From: Cellvibrionales bacterium UBA4435
GTDB taxonomy: Bacteria; Pseudomonadota; Gammaproteobacteria; Pseudomonadales; Porticoccaceae
Direction: 5' to 3'
Assembly (NCBI GenBank): GCA_002390525.1
Contig: DGPR01000051.1
Coordinates: 1-36,853 of the forward strand
Length of the DNA stretch: 36,853 bases
Shown here: positions 1 to 10,128 of the stretch, one piece after another
Layout of the letters: each line of letters opens with the position of its first letter
Position numbering within the stretch: the stretch's first letter is position 1
The notes under the pieces: model-generated
The model's input: only the letters and a program-made list of their open reading frames with translations
What the model was told of the DNA's origin: nothing
Databases searched by the model: none
Program-made: the position numbers and the translations under genes

Positions 1-23
1 AAGACCAACTTTGTGAGCGCTAA
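1..23 (+). CDS. ndk: Probable 3' end of ndk (nucleoside diphosphate kinase), partial
   Basis: In frame 3 the first bases read D-Q-L-C-E-R-stop (TAA at 21-23). As I remember it, gammaproteobacterial nucleoside diphosphate kinases end in a similar D/E-E-I/V-C-P-R stretch, and ndk commonly lies directly upstream of rlmN. The call rests on six residues plus gene order, so it is tentative. Frame 1 also has a short tail ending at 36 that I do not recognise. Confidence 0.45.
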
Positions 24-61
24 TTGTCACATTTGAGGCAAGCTTAAGGTATTTTTATAAT

Positions 62-1222
62 ATGACGATATCGACTTTTGAAGATAAACCTGCTGTAGAC
101 CGACAAAAAATGAACCTTTTGGGATTATCTCCTGAAAAACTGGAAAAATTTTTTAAAGATATGGGAGAAAAACCATTTCGAGCTACACAAGTTTTAAAGT
201 GGATACATCAAATTGGAGTCGACGACTTTGATCAAATGACCAATCTCGCAAAAGATCTTCGGGAAAAGATGAAATCTATTGCAGAAATTAAAGCGCCTGA
301 GGTTGTTAGTTATCATGAATCCAAAGATGGTACATGTAAATGGATTATACGAGTTACAGGTGGCGATTGTGTTGAAGCGGTATTTATACCAGAAAAAGAT
401 CGAGGAACACTCTGTATCTCTTCACAAGTTGGTTGCGCTCTAGATTGTAGTTTTTGTGCTACAGGGAAACAGGGATTTAGTCGTGATCTTGACGCCTTTG
501 AAATTATTGGACAGTTATGGATCGCAGTAAAAGCTTTTAATTCTTTTGGTGACAAAGCTAATAGAGTAGTAAGTAATGTTGTTATGATGGGAATGGGTGA
601 ACCGCTTCTGAATTTTGATAACGTTGTAGACTCTATGGGTTTAATGCTAAATGATAATGCATACGGTCTATCAAAAAGGCGTGTAACGCTTAGCACTTCT
701 GGTGTTGTTCCCATGATTGATAAATTGGCTGAGGTTAGTGATGTATCTCTAGCCATTTCATTACATGCACCTAATGATGAGCTTCGAGATCAGCTAGTCC
801 CTATAAATAAAAAATACCCCATTTCTTTGTTGCTTGCTTCTGCGCAACGTTATCTTGATAAGATGCCAGATGTTCGCCGTAAAATAACAATAGAATATAC
901 CTTGATGGATCATATTAACGACAGGGATGAGCATGCCCGAGAATTGGCAATACTACTTAGTAAGCTCCCTTGCAAAATTAATTTGATACCATTTAATCCT
1001 TTTGATCAGTCTGATTATAGGCGAGTTACTAAAACTGCATTATATAGATTTAGAGATATACTAAAAAATGCAGGGCATACTGTTACAGTTAGAACTACGA
1101 GAGGAGAAGATATATCTGCAGCCTGTGGTCAATTAGCCGGAACGGTAAGCGATAAAACTAGACGGTCTGAGCGTCATACAAATAAACACCAACTGCAACC
1201 GATTAAATTTGTAATGAGCTAG
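62..1222 (+). CDS. rlmN: RlmN, dual-specificity 23S rRNA A2503 / tRNA A37 C2-methyltransferase
   Basis: Radical-SAM enzyme that methylates C2 of A2503 in 23S rRNA and of A37 in some tRNAs. The CxxxCxxC cluster motif is at C125, C129 and C132. The catalytic pair is C118 (within TLCISS) and C355 (within AACGQ); all five positions coincide with E. coli RlmN numbering. The length of 386 aa is normal for the family. The ATG at 62 is preceded by AAGGT about 11 bases upstream. ispG follows after only 23 bases. In many gammaproteobacteria pilF and rodZ lie between rlmN and ispG; neither is present here. Identity is secure. Confidence 0.97.
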   Translation: MTISTFEDKPAVDRQKMNLLGLSPEKLEKFFKDMGEKPFRATQVLKWIHQIGVDDFDQMTNLAKDLREKMKSIAEIKAPEVVSYHESKDGTCKWIIRVTGGDCVEAVFIPEKDRGTLCISSQVGCALDCSFCATGKQGFSRDLDAFEIIGQLWIAVKAFNSFGDKANRVVSNVVMMGMGEPLLNFDNVVDSMGLMLNDNAYGLSKRRVTLSTSGVVPMIDKLAEVSDVSLAISLHAPNDELRDQLVPINKKYPISLLLASAQRYLDKMPDVRRKITIEYTLMDHINDRDEHARELAILLSKLPCKINLIPFNPFDQSDYRRVTKTALYRFRDILKNAGHTVTVRTTRGEDISAACGQLAGTVSDKTRRSERHTNKHQLQPIKFVMS

Positions 1223-1245
1223 AAAATGATAGAGACAATTTACTT

Positions 1246-2361
1246 ATGCATATGAAGTCATCAATCAAACGAAGAATATCACGTCAGATCATGATTGGCG
1301 ATGTCCCAGTCGGTGGTGACGCGCCAATCTCAATACAAAGTATGACGAATACAGAGACAACTGACGTTTCAGCGACTGTTAGACAGATACAGGATATTAA
1401 GGATGCAGGGGCAGATATTGTAAGAGTTTCTGTTCCTACAATGGATGCTGCTGAAGCTTTTGGTAAAATAAGAAAAAAAGTGGAAGTTCCTCTAGTAGCC
1501 GATATACACTTTGATTATCGAATAGCACTTAGAGTTGCTGATTTAGGTGTCGATTGTTTGCGTATTAACCCTGGGAATATAGGGAGAGAAAAGCGCATAA
1601 AAGAGGTTATTAACAAGGCTCAAGATTTAAATATACCTCTGCGTATTGGAGTGAATGCTGGTTCAATAGAAAAAGATTTACAAAAAAAATATGGTGAACC
1701 AACATCAGATGCACTTGTTGAGTCAGCAATGCGTCATGTAGAAATTCTCGATAGTATGAATTTTAATAATTTTAAATTGAGTTTAAAAGCATCTGACATT
1801 TTTATGGCTGTTGATGCCTACCAAAAAATAGCTAAAATCATTGACAATCCCCTGCATATTGGAATTACAGAAGCAGGCGGTTTACGAGGTGGCACAGTAA
1901 AGTCATCTATCGGTCTTGGGTATCTTCTTATGGGTGGCATTGGGGATACAATGAGAGTTTCTCTTGCAGCTGATCCTGTCGAGGAGGTAAAAGTTGGATG
2001 GAATATACTTAAAAGCCTGAAGTTGCGAAGTAAAGGTATAAACTTTATTGCTTGCCCCAGCTGCTCAAGACAAAATTTTGATGTGATTAATACAATGAAT
2101 ATACTTGAAAATCGACTTGAAGACATAAAAGTGCCTCTTGATGTTGCAATTATAGGTTGTATTGTAAATGGTCCGGGAGAAGCTAAAGAGGTGGATGTTG
2201 GTCTAACCGGAGGTACACCAAATAATTTAATATATATCGATGGTAAGCCGAGCCATAAATTATCACAGGATAATTTAGTTGAAGAGCTTGAGACGCTAAT
2301 ACGAAAAGAAGCGCTTCAAAAATCTGACAAATTAGAAAGCTTAATAGCGAAATCCTCATGA
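1246..2361 (+). CDS. ispG: IspG (GcpE), 4-hydroxy-3-methylbut-2-enyl diphosphate synthase
   Basis: Penultimate step of the MEP isoprenoid pathway: reductive ring opening of MEcPP to HMBPP on a [4Fe-4S] cluster. The ligands are visible as C270 and C273 (ACPSCSRQ), C305 ([11 protein letters not shown]) and E312, the same numbers as in the E. coli enzyme. The N-terminal TIM-barrel half carries [22 protein letters not shown] and [10 protein letters not shown]. At 371 aa it is full length. It starts M-H like the E. coli protein; an ATG two codons later (1252) is a possible alternative. Its stop overlaps the hisS start (ATGA-type), indicating one transcript. Confidence 0.97.
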   Translation: MHMKSSIKRRISRQIMIGDVPVGGDAPISIQSMTNTETTDVSATVRQIQDIKDAGADIVRVSVPTMDAAEAFGKIRKKVEVPLVADIHFDYRIALRVADLGVDCLRINPGNIGREKRIKEVINKAQDLNIPLRIGVNAGSIEKDLQKKYGEPTSDALVESAMRHVEILDSMNFNNFKLSLKASDIFMAVDAYQKIAKIIDNPLHIGITEAGGLRGGTVKSSIGLGYLLMGGIGDTMRVSLAADPVEEVKVGWNILKSLKLRSKGINFIACPSCSRQNFDVINTMNILENRLEDIKVPLDVAIIGCIVNGPGEAKEVDVGLTGGTPNNLIYIDGKPSHKLSQDNLVEELETLIRKEALQKSDKLESLIAKSS

Positions 2362-3641
2362 AAAAAATACAATCAATACGCGGAATGAACGATCTTTTGC
2401 CCGTAGATTCGCCACGTTGGCAGTATTTAGAAAGCTCAGTATCCTCTATTTTAACAAGCTATTGTTTTAAGGAAATAAGGTTTCCCCTTTTAGAGTCTAC
2501 GGATTTATTTAAGAGAACTATAGGCGAAATTACCGATATAGTTGAAAAAGAAATGTATACCTTTGATGATCGTAATGGCGATAGCCTTACTTTGAGACCG
2601 GAGGGTACGGCTGGTTGTGTGCGAGCATGCCAACAAAGTGGCTTGATCTTCAATCAGACTCAAAGGTTATGGTATCAAGGGCCAATGTTTCGTCATGAAA
2701 GACCTCAAAAGGGGCGTTTGAGACAATTTCAGCAAATAGGTGTAGAGGTCTTTGGGCTCAATGGACCCGATATAGATGCTGAATTAATTCAGCTTGTTTC
2801 TGAGATATGGAGCAGTCTAGGCTTAACAGATCATCTTTCGCTTCAAATAAATACGCTTGGAAGTATTGAGTCTAGAAATCGTTACCGTAAGGATCTAATA
2901 GCCTACCTTGATGAAAAAAAACACGATCTTGATGAAGATAGCCAGCGACGTATACATACCAATCCAATGCGGATCCTTGACAGCAAAGATTCAGATACAC
3001 AAAAACTACTTAATAGTTCACCTGATTTCCATGATTATCTTGATGAAGAATCTCGAGAGCATTTTGAACACCTTTGCAACTTCCTTGATAAACTTGATAT
3101 CGCATATCATATTAATAAAAGATTGGTAAGGGGACTGGATTATTACGGAAAAACAGTATTTGAGTGGGTTACAACTATGCTTGGTGCTCAGGGAACTGTC
3201 TGTGCTGGAGGAAGGTACGATAAATTAGTAGAACAGATGGGAGGGAAAAGTACACCAGCAGTAGGTTTGGCTATGGGTGTAGAGAGATTAATTTTGCTTC
3301 TTGACGAAGCAAGCTTGTTCCCTGATAGTATCGAATCTCAGGTAGATGTATATGTTATTGCAGATGGCGATATGACTACTAAGTCGATAGAATTGGGAAG
3401 TTATATAAGAAACTCCTGTCCTTTCTTAAGACTGCAAAGCCATTGTGGGGGAGGAAGCCTTAAAAATAAAATGAAAAAAGCAGACAAAAGTGGTGCTAGG
3501 CTAGCACTGATTATTGATGAAAACGAATTTATAAAAGACAATATAACTGTAAAATATCTTCGTCAAGATCAACCGCAAATAATCGTTAATAAAGAAGAAT
3601 TTGTTAATCTTGTGAATAATAAGGTTATAAAAATTAACTAA
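2358..3641 (+). CDS. hisS: HisS, histidyl-tRNA synthetase
   Basis: Class II aminoacyl-tRNA synthetase charging tRNA-His. It begins IRGMNDLLP, typical of HisRS. Motif 2 is around residues 111-133 ([16 protein letters not shown]), the histidine-specific RGLDYY at 258-263, GGRYD at 284-288 and motif 3 at about 300-313 ([14 protein letters not shown]). The C-terminal ~100 residues form the anticodon-binding domain. The length of 427 aa matches the family. Its ATG overlaps the ispG stop by four bases, so translation is probably coupled. yfgM starts 12 bases downstream. Confidence 0.97.
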   Translation: MKKIQSIRGMNDLLPVDSPRWQYLESSVSSILTSYCFKEIRFPLLESTDLFKRTIGEITDIVEKEMYTFDDRNGDSLTLRPEGTAGCVRACQQSGLIFNQTQRLWYQGPMFRHERPQKGRLRQFQQIGVEVFGLNGPDIDAELIQLVSEIWSSLGLTDHLSLQINTLGSIESRNRYRKDLIAYLDEKKHDLDEDSQRRIHTNPMRILDSKDSDTQKLLNSSPDFHDYLDEESREHFEHLCNFLDKLDIAYHINKRLVRGLDYYGKTVFEWVTTMLGAQGTVCAGGRYDKLVEQMGGKSTPAVGLAMGVERLILLLDEASLFPDSIESQVDVYVIADGDMTTKSIELGSYIRNSCPFLRLQSHCGGGSLKNKMKKADKSGARLALIIDENEFIKDNITVKYLRQDQPQIIVNKEEFVNLVNNKVIKIN

Positions 3642-3653
3642 TGGGGAAAAAGT

Positions 3654-4352
3654 GTGGCAGAGCATTTCAGTGACGAAGAGCAACTTGAAAATTTAAAAAA
3701 ATGGTGGCAAGAATATGGAATTATTTCTATAGCCATAATTTCAATTTCTGTGGGTGGTTATTTTGGTTTAACTTTTTATAAAGAGAATCAACGTGAGCAG
3801 TCTGAGGTAGCATCATCAAAATACCAAGATATGCTGAATATATCATTAGTGGCACCCGGTAAGAAAATTAGTGCTACACAGCAAAAATTAATAGAAAAGC
3901 TAGCAACTGAACTCAAAATATCGTTTGAGGGCTCACAATATTCAATTTATTCGGCACTTATGATGGCCAAACTGCATGTTGAAAAAAATGATCTTGATGA
4001 GGCAGCAAAGGAGCTTGAGTGGGCTTTAAGCCATACAGAGAAGGAATTAGCCCCGATCATAAAACTTCGTCTGGCAAGAGTAGAGGCCTCTAGAGGGAAC
4101 ATCGACCTAGCTTTATCAATGATCAAAGACGACATCCCTAAGAATATGACTTCAGCATACTCAGAAGCGCAAGGTGATTTTTATATGCTTAAAGAGGATG
4201 AAGTATCTGCTTATGATTATTATACGTTGGCAGTGAACCAGCTGAAAGATCATGATAGCCCTCATGTCAAAATTCTTAGGCTTAAATTAAATAAAGTTAC
4301 TCCAAAGTCTCTGTTAAAAGAAGACAGAGATACAACTGGTGATCAAAATTGA
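3654..4352 (+). CDS. yfgM: YfgM, inner-membrane-anchored periplasmic TPR-like protein
   Basis: YfgM-family protein linked in E. coli to the SecYEG translocon and periplasmic chaperones. A short cytosolic N-terminus (EEQLENLKKWWQEYG) precedes one membrane segment at about residues 22-44, and the rest is a helical TPR-like periplasmic domain rich in K/E. It is 232 aa against about 206 in E. coli. The start is GTG, read M-A-E-H, preceded by GGGGAAAAA. The order hisS-yfgM-bamB-der is the classic gammaproteobacterial arrangement. The stop overlaps the bamB start, so the two are probably translationally coupled. Confidence 0.9.
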   Translation: MAEHFSDEEQLENLKKWWQEYGIISIAIISISVGGYFGLTFYKENQREQSEVASSKYQDMLNISLVAPGKKISATQQKLIEKLATELKISFEGSQYSIYSALMMAKLHVEKNDLDEAAKELEWALSHTEKELAPIIKLRLARVEASRGNIDLALSMIKDDIPKNMTSAYSEAQGDFYMLKEDEVSAYDYYTLAVNQLKDHDSPHVKILRLKLNKVTPKSLLKEDRDTTGDQN

Positions 4353-5560
4353 TAAAAATCTTAGTAATCATATCTATTACATCTATTTTATCGGGTTGTG
4401 TAACCGGCCTTTGGTCAACAGTACAAGATGAATGGAATGCTGTAGAAGATCTAGTACCAGGTTATGAGCATCCTGAGGATGAGAAAAAGTCAGGGAAAGC
4501 TAAACCCACTAAACTATTTGATGTAGAAAAAAAAGTCGATTTAGTAAAATTATGGACTTCCAACGTAGTCGGCAGCCAAGAACTTATTGGGGCTGGATTT
4601 AAACCTGCTTTGTTTGATAATAAAATTTATGTTGCTGATAAAAATGGTCTTGTTGCATCTATTGCAGCTGATTCTGGAGAAATCATCTGGAAGATAGATT
4701 TAAAGATTCCACTTGGAGGAGGTGTTGGTATTGGTGGTGATCAAATTTTTGTTGGCGGTACAGATGGAGATGTGGTTGCACTTGATGCAAGCAATGGTAT
4801 TAAAAATTGGCAACAAACAATTTCAAGTGAAATTCTCTCTGCGCCTGCTGGAAACGGAGATATAACAATAGCGCAATCACAAGATGGGCGAATATATGCT
4901 CTTGATGCACAGAATGGAGAGATTCGATGGCAGTATGAAGTTGAGGTTCCAGTATTGACTCTGAGGGGTACAAGTTCCCCTATTGTTATAGGGAATACGG
5001 CTATTGTCGGTTTTTCTACAGGAAAAGTGTATGCTTTTTCTGCTGCAACCGGTGATACTATTTGGGAGAATCGTATAGGCGTACCCAAAGGCCGATCTGA
5101 GTTGGAAAGAATGGTAGATGTTGATGGAGAGCCTGTTTTTTCTGATGAAATTTTATATGCTGCGAGCCATCAAGGTAGAATTGGTGCAATTTCTAAAACT
5201 GGGCGAGCTTTATGGTATCAAGATGCTAACACAGTGCTTGGGCCGGCTGTTGGAAGTAATCATGTTTATATTGTCGAAACCAATAATGATATAATTGCTA
5301 TGGATAAAAACACCGGAATTATAATATGGTCTAATAAACATTTAAGATATAGAAACTTGGCCCGCCCTACATTAGCCAATGGATATTTACTTATAGGCGA
5401 TTACGAGGGCTACCTACATATCTTATCTGAGGATGACGGGGGCTTTATAGGTCGCATTAAAGTCGACAATAGTGGTATTAGTGCTCCTTTAATCGTAGAC
5501 GGTAAAATCATATATGTGCTTGATAATGATGGTGCAGTTAGTGCATATGAATTTTTATAA
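4349..5560 (+). CDS. bamB: BamB, outer-membrane protein assembly lipoprotein
   Basis: Lipoprotein subunit of the BAM complex that inserts beta-barrels into the outer membrane. A signal peptide ends in a lipobox, ILSGC, with the lipidated cysteine at residue 17. The body is a PQQ-like eight-bladed beta-propeller with recurring D-x-x-x-G-x-x-x-W repeats such as LDAQNGEIRW and FSAATGDTIW. The start is TTG at 4349, inside the yfgM stop; no ATG or GTG is available upstream of the lipobox, and GGTGA lies six bases ahead. It is 403 aa, slightly longer than the E. coli protein (392). Gene order confirms the call. Confidence 0.93.
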   Translation: MIKILVIISITSILSGCVTGLWSTVQDEWNAVEDLVPGYEHPEDEKKSGKAKPTKLFDVEKKVDLVKLWTSNVVGSQELIGAGFKPALFDNKIYVADKNGLVASIAADSGEIIWKIDLKIPLGGGVGIGGDQIFVGGTDGDVVALDASNGIKNWQQTISSEILSAPAGNGDITIAQSQDGRIYALDAQNGEIRWQYEVEVPVLTLRGTSSPIVIGNTAIVGFSTGKVYAFSAATGDTIWENRIGVPKGRSELERMVDVDGEPVFSDEILYAASHQGRIGAISKTGRALWYQDANTVLGPAVGSNHVYIVETNNDIIAMDKNTGIIIWSNKHLRYRNLARPTLANGYLLIGDYEGYLHILSEDDGGFIGRIKVDNSGISAPLIVDGKIIYVLDNDGAVSAYEFL

Positions 5561-5577
5561 TATGTTTTAATTTTTTC

Positions 5578-5652
5578 CTGTAAAATATTATTTACAGTCT
5601 TTAAATGCTTATATTTTTGTATCAATCGATATAAAAATAAATATAAAAGCAT
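5578..5652. other. bamB-der intergenic stem-loops
   Basis: The 137-base gap between bamB and der holds a perfect 7-bp inverted repeat (CTGTAAA/TTTACAG, 6-base loop, 5578-5597) and an imperfect AT-rich inverted repeat whose ends are ATGCTT (5605-5610) and AAGCAT (5647-5652). Neither is followed by a convincing T-run. They could be attenuating or RNA-processing structures between the two genes. I see no clear sigma-70 promoter for der here. Confidence 0.35.
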
Positions 5653-5697
5653 AAAATTTCTATTTTCCCCGTAAAAAATAATTATGGACTTGTAAAT

Positions 5698-7095
5698 ATG
5701 ATTCCAGTATTTGCCCTAGTGGGGCGACCAAATGTAGGAAAATCAACCTTATTTAACCGGTTAACCAAAACTAGGGATGCTCTAGTGGCCAACTATCCTG
5801 GATTGACTCGCGATCGTAAATATGGTGAAGGAAGTATGCTGGGTAAAAGATTTATGCTCATAGACACTGGGGGTATAACAGGAACAGAAGAGGGTATTGA
5901 TTCGATTATGGCTGAACAGTCTATGCTCGCCATTCAAGAGGCTGATGCAGTCATGCTTATAGTGGATAGTAAGGTTGGATTAACTCCTTTAGATAGCCAC
6001 TTAGCTGAATACTTGAGAGAAAAAGAATGTGTTGTCTATTTAGTTGCAAATAAAATAGACGGTGTGAATCCTGATATTGCTTCAGCAGAATTTTTTGAGC
6101 TTGGTCTTAAAAATATATACCCAACTACGGCTACTCATGGTCGTGGTGTAAAAAATTTAATGGAAAGTGTTTTGGAGTCGTTTCCTGAGTCTAATCAGAA
6201 AGATGAGGATGTCAGGCAAGAAAAGGGTATAAAAATAGCTATAGTGGGGAGGCCTAATGTCGGCAAATCTACACTAGTAAACAGAATCTTAGGTGAAGAT
6301 AGGGTGATAGTTTTTGATGAGCCAGGAACAACTCGTGATAGTGTTTATATCGAATATCAAAGAGAGGATACAAAATATACTTTGATTGATACTGCCGGTA
6401 TAAGAAAACGCAAGAATGTTTCATTAACCGTAGAAAAATTTTCAATTGTAAAAACCTTACAGTCTATCGATGATGCAAATGTTGTTGTTTTTTTGATTGA
6501 TGCCCAAGAAGGCCTTGTCGATCAGGATATGCATCTAATGGGAACAATAGTTGATGCAGGAAGAGCTCTAGTTATAGCAATTAACAAATGGGACGGACTA
6601 AACGATTATTCAAAGGACAGAGTCAAAGTTCAGTTAGATCGTCGGTTGCATTTCGTTAAGTTTGCTGACCTTCACTATATTTCCGCTTTACATGGAACAG
6701 GTGTAGGAAACTTATACAAATCTATAGAGAGTTCCTATGCTTCTGCAATAGATAAGTTAAGCACAAATAAGTTAACCTTAATTCTGCAAGATGCAGTAAT
6801 ACACCATCAACCTCCGTTAGTAAGAGGGAGGCGAATCAAGCTACGTTATGCCCATGCCGGTGGAAAAAATCCACCGATCATAGTGATTCATGGAAATCAA
6901 CTAGATGAGATACCTTCTCACTATTCTCGTTATTTAGAAAAAACATTTTGTAGAGCTCTTGATCTTCATGGAACACCCGTGAAAATAGAGTATCGATCCA
7001 GTGAAAATCCTTATGAGGGTAAAAAGAATAAATTAACTAATAGGCAAATTTCAAAAAAAAGAAGACTAATGAAATACGTGAAAAAAAAGAAATAA
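5698..7095 (+). CDS. der: Der (EngA), double-GTPase ribosome assembly factor
   Basis: Essential GTPase for 50S subunit maturation. It has two tandem G domains followed by a KH-like domain. First domain: GRPNVGKS at 9-16, DTGG at 56-59 and NKID at 118-121. Second domain: GRPNVGKS at 184-191, GTTRD around 210-214, DTAG at 231-234 and NKWD at 296-299. The C-terminal KH-like region has HHQPPLVRGRRIKLRYA. The tail is very basic (KKRRLMKYVKKKK). The length of 465 aa is typical. It ends 26 bases before the convergent argS stop, with no obvious terminator between. Confidence 0.97.
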   Translation: MIPVFALVGRPNVGKSTLFNRLTKTRDALVANYPGLTRDRKYGEGSMLGKRFMLIDTGGITGTEEGIDSIMAEQSMLAIQEADAVMLIVDSKVGLTPLDSHLAEYLREKECVVYLVANKIDGVNPDIASAEFFELGLKNIYPTTATHGRGVKNLMESVLESFPESNQKDEDVRQEKGIKIAIVGRPNVGKSTLVNRILGEDRVIVFDEPGTTRDSVYIEYQREDTKYTLIDTAGIRKRKNVSLTVEKFSIVKTLQSIDDANVVVFLIDAQEGLVDQDMHLMGTIVDAGRALVIAINKWDGLNDYSKDRVKVQLDRRLHFVKFADLHYISALHGTGVGNLYKSIESSYASAIDKLSTNKLTLILQDAVIHHQPPLVRGRRIKLRYAHAGGKNPPIIVIHGNQLDEIPSHYSRYLEKTFCRALDLHGTPVKIEYRSSENPYEGKKNKLTNRQISKKRRLMKYVKKKK

Positions 7096-7121
7096 TAATA
7101 AATTATAATATTAGAGTAAGT

Positions 7122-8858
7122 TTACATTTTTTCCATAACCTCTATACCCAGTAAGTTGAGCCCCTTTTTTAAAATTTGCGATGTAGTTTTCGAGAGTATA
7201 AGTCGACTCATTTTGATTGTTGGTGGTATATCTTTTTTTAAGATAGGGCAATGCTCATAAAAAACCATATACGAGCTTGCTAAGTTGAAGAGATAACTAC
7301 ATAAAATATGAGGATAGCCTTGAGCTGCAACTTGTTCCAAAGTTTCACCAAAATATAGAAGAACTAGCGCTAGCTTTCTCTCTTCATTGGTAGATATCTG
7401 TAGATCTCCTTTAATATCCTCTGAGCCAAAAGAGGTTTTTTCAAAAATACTATAAATCCTTGTATAGGCATATTGTAGATAGGGGGATGTGTTACCTTCG
7501 AAGCTCAACATGGAATCCCAATCAAAAATGTAATCATTTGATCGATTTTTACTGAGATCTGCATACTTGACTGCCCCAATACCTAATTTTTTAGAGATAA
7601 CACTGACCTCTTTTTTTGATAAATTGGGATTTTTATCTGTGACTAGTTTGAAGGCTTTTTCAGTAGCTTCTTTCAGAAGATTATTTAGTTTAACTGTCCC
7701 ACCACTTCGAGTTTTAAAAGGCTTGCCACTTTTGTCCATCATTGTGCCAAATGCGTGGTGTTCTAGAGATACTTTTTTATCAACAAACCCAGCTTTTTTT
7801 GCCAAAATAAAAATTTGCTTCATGTGTAATGATTGTCGAACATCTATAAAATACAAAATTCTGTCCGGTTTTAAGATATTATTTCGGTAACGTAGTGCTG
7901 CTAAATCTGTGGTTGCATATAAGAATCCACCACCAGATTTCTCTATGATAACTGGGCTTGGCGTGCCATTTTTATCTGCCAATTCATCTAAAAATACAAC
8001 TTTTGCTCCTTGATCTTCTTTCGCAAGATTTTGATTTTCTAAATCAACTAATATTCCCTTTAGGTCATTATTATAAAAGCTCTCTGGTTTTATATCAGAG
8101 GGTTTCAAGGTTACATTTAAATTAAGATAGATAGACTCACTATGAGCTATGGATATATCAATAAATTTCTTCCAAAGCTTGAGACAGTTTTCATCCCCTG
8201 ATTGAAGCTTAACAACATATTCCCTTGCTTTGTTTGCAAAATTTATATCCGTATCAAAATGTTCCTTTGATTGCTGATAGAATTTCTCAAGATCACTCAA
8301 AAGAAATTTATTTTGGTCTTTAGTATTTTGTTGGTCCTCCAATTCAGCAATCAGCATACCAAATTGTGTACCCCAATCACCCATATGATTTTGTCTCACT
8401 ATATTGTGACCGAGGAACTCTAGCGTTCTCGACACAGCGTCACCAATAATCGTGCTACGCAGATGGCCTACATGCATTTCTTTGGCAAGGTTTGGTGAAG
8501 AGTAGTCAATAACAATCTTTTGAGGTTTAGGTTTTAGTACACCCAGAGATTTTTCAGAAACAAGCCTTTGTAATGTTTTATTTAAAAATTCGTTAGAAAG
8601 AAAAATATTGATGAAACCTGGACCTGCTATTTCTATTTTATTTGCAATTCCTTCAAGATTAATTTTATCTAGTATATTTAATGCGAGTTGGCGCGGATTA
8701 GACCCCATTTCTTTAGCTGCAGCCATAACCCCGTTGGCTTGAAAATCACCGAATTCAGGTCTCGAACTTTCGGAGATAATTGGCGAAAAAACTTCAGCAA
8801 CGCCAGCTTCTGTCATCGCCGCTTTAATACGTATATTTAGTAGTTTTTTTATACTCAT
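7122..8858 (-). CDS. argS: ArgS, arginyl-tRNA synthetase
   Basis: Class Ia synthetase charging tRNA-Arg. The HIGH-type signature is HVGH at 129-132 within SSPNLAKEMHVGHLRST. The usual KMSK is replaced by MMDKSGKPFKTRSGG, as is normal for this enzyme. The N-terminal domain has EFGDFQANGVM and the C-terminal DALR anticodon-binding domain carries YAYTRIYSI. At 578 aa it is essentially the E. coli length (577). It lies 70 bases downstream of the antiporter gene on the same strand and converges on der. Confidence 0.97.
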   Translation of the reverse strand: MSIKKLLNIRIKAAMTEAGVAEVFSPIISESSRPEFGDFQANGVMAAAKEMGSNPRQLALNILDKINLEGIANKIEIAGPGFINIFLSNEFLNKTLQRLVSEKSLGVLKPKPQKIVIDYSSPNLAKEMHVGHLRSTIIGDAVSRTLEFLGHNIVRQNHMGDWGTQFGMLIAELEDQQNTKDQNKFLLSDLEKFYQQSKEHFDTDINFANKAREYVVKLQSGDENCLKLWKKFIDISIAHSESIYLNLNVTLKPSDIKPESFYNNDLKGILVDLENQNLAKEDQGAKVVFLDELADKNGTPSPVIIEKSGGGFLYATTDLAALRYRNNILKPDRILYFIDVRQSLHMKQIFILAKKAGFVDKKVSLEHHAFGTMMDKSGKPFKTRSGGTVKLNNLLKEATEKAFKLVTDKNPNLSKKEVSVISKKLGIGAVKYADLSKNRSNDYIFDWDSMLSFEGNTSPYLQYAYTRIYSIFEKTSFGSEDIKGDLQISTNEERKLALVLLYFGETLEQVAAQGYPHILCSYLFNLASSYMVFYEHCPILKKDIPPTIKMSRLILSKTTSQILKKGLNLLGIEVMEKM

Positions 8859-8928
8859 AAATTTTTATTATCAGCTTATTATTCGATGGTATTGCTAAGA
8901 TAGCATTATTTTAGTTTGGCTTAAAAAA

Positions 8929-10095
8929 TTAGTCCCGCCTAAGATTTTTGTTTGTAGCAATGGGATTTGGGAAGTTATATATGACAATATAGCTAGAAAT
9001 CAAAAATGTAAATATCGCTGCAGCTTGAATCAAATGAGATGCTTGGGTGCTAATGATTGAAGCCTTGAATGCAACATATGCAATAAGAAGAGAAAACTCA
9101 CTATTTTGTCCCAAACGAAACCCTATATCCCATGCAAGACTTTTTTCTTCACTTTGTTTGCCGAGCAAAAATCTGAATACCATTGGCTTAACTATAAGCA
9201 TAGCAATAGCCAAGATTATAGCAGCTATAGCCACCTCTGGTAAAAACTTAAGATTGAAACCTGCGCCAATTGAAAAGAAAAACATAATTAAGAAAAAATC
9301 TCGAAGGGGTTTAAGTGTAAGTGCTATATGTTGAGAGACGGGGCTAGAAGCAATGCTTATTCCAGCTATAAATGCTCCAATTTCTCTTGAGAAGCCTAAT
9401 ACCTCTGCAATTTCAGACAAACCTAAGCACCATCCAATTGATAGCAAAAAGATATATTCACCCATTTGATCAAATTTGCTAATTAACTTCAATATTACTA
9501 TTTTAACGAAAGCCCAGGCAAAAAGAACTAGCAAGGGTAGCGTTATGAGTGTTAGGAAAATTCTATCAAAATCAAGCTGGCCAGTTGCACTACTCAAGAG
9601 GATCAGTAATACAAAAATAGCTATGAAGTCCTGCATTAACAGTAATCCAATAATTATTTCGCCAGCATGCTTATGATGCAAGATTGTTGTTGGTAGCAAC
9701 TTAATACATATCAGGGTGCTAGAAAACATCATTGCAGCACCTATCACAATGCACTCCATTTGATTGTAATGAAATAAACTAGCTATAAAATATCCTATAA
9801 GAGCAAATATAATAGAACTTAAGAACGTTACTACAGTCACTTTTTTTAATGTTGAGAAGAGAGACTGAGGTTGCAGATCAAGTCCTAGAAGAAATAAGAG
9901 AAAAATAATACCAATTTCTGATATTTCCGATAAAAGATTAATGTCTGGAACCCATCCGAATCCAAATGGTCCAATTAATGCTCCTAGAAAAATATAACAA
10001 ACTAAGAGAGGCTGTCGCCCGTAAATTGCTATCGTTGCAATAATGGCTGACCCAGTAAAAATGAAAAAAAATGATTGAAAAACAGCCTCATTCAT
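8929..10095 (-). CDS. Kef-type cation:proton antiporter (CPA2), membrane domain only
   Basis: Polytopic inner-membrane protein of the CPA2 / Kef-type sodium/potassium-proton exchanger family. Nearly the whole chain is hydrophobic, with about 11-12 predicted helices. Family-like stretches include FLLFLLGLDLQ and LGFSREIGAFIAGISIA. The 388 aa end soon after the last helix, so the cytoplasmic RCK/TrkA-N domain of full KefB/KefC is absent; no RCK gene is adjacent. The transported ion cannot be read from sequence. It lies 33 bases downstream of the DUF934 gene and may share the cysI transcript. Confidence 0.8.
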   Translation of the reverse strand: MNEAVFQSFFFIFTGSAIIATIAIYGRQPLLVCYIFLGALIGPFGFGWVPDINLLSEISEIGIIFLLFLLGLDLQPQSLFSTLKKVTVVTFLSSIIFALIGYFIASLFHYNQMECIVIGAAMMFSSTLICIKLLPTTILHHKHAGEIIIGLLLMQDFIAIFVLLILLSSATGQLDFDRIFLTLITLPLLVLFAWAFVKIVILKLISKFDQMGEYIFLLSIGWCLGLSEIAEVLGFSREIGAFIAGISIASSPVSQHIALTLKPLRDFFLIMFFFSIGAGFNLKFLPEVAIAAIILAIAMLIVKPMVFRFLLGKQSEEKSLAWDIGFRLGQNSEFSLLIAYVAFKASIISTQASHLIQAAAIFTFLISSYIVIYNFPNPIATNKNLRRD

Positions 10096-10128
10096 ACAGA
10101 TACTCGTTGTTAGATATTCAAGAAATTT

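Noticed and set aside
7122..8858. Missing KMSKS motif in ArgS as a defect
   Set aside because: ArgRS normally lacks the canonical motif, and the region matches the E. coli form.
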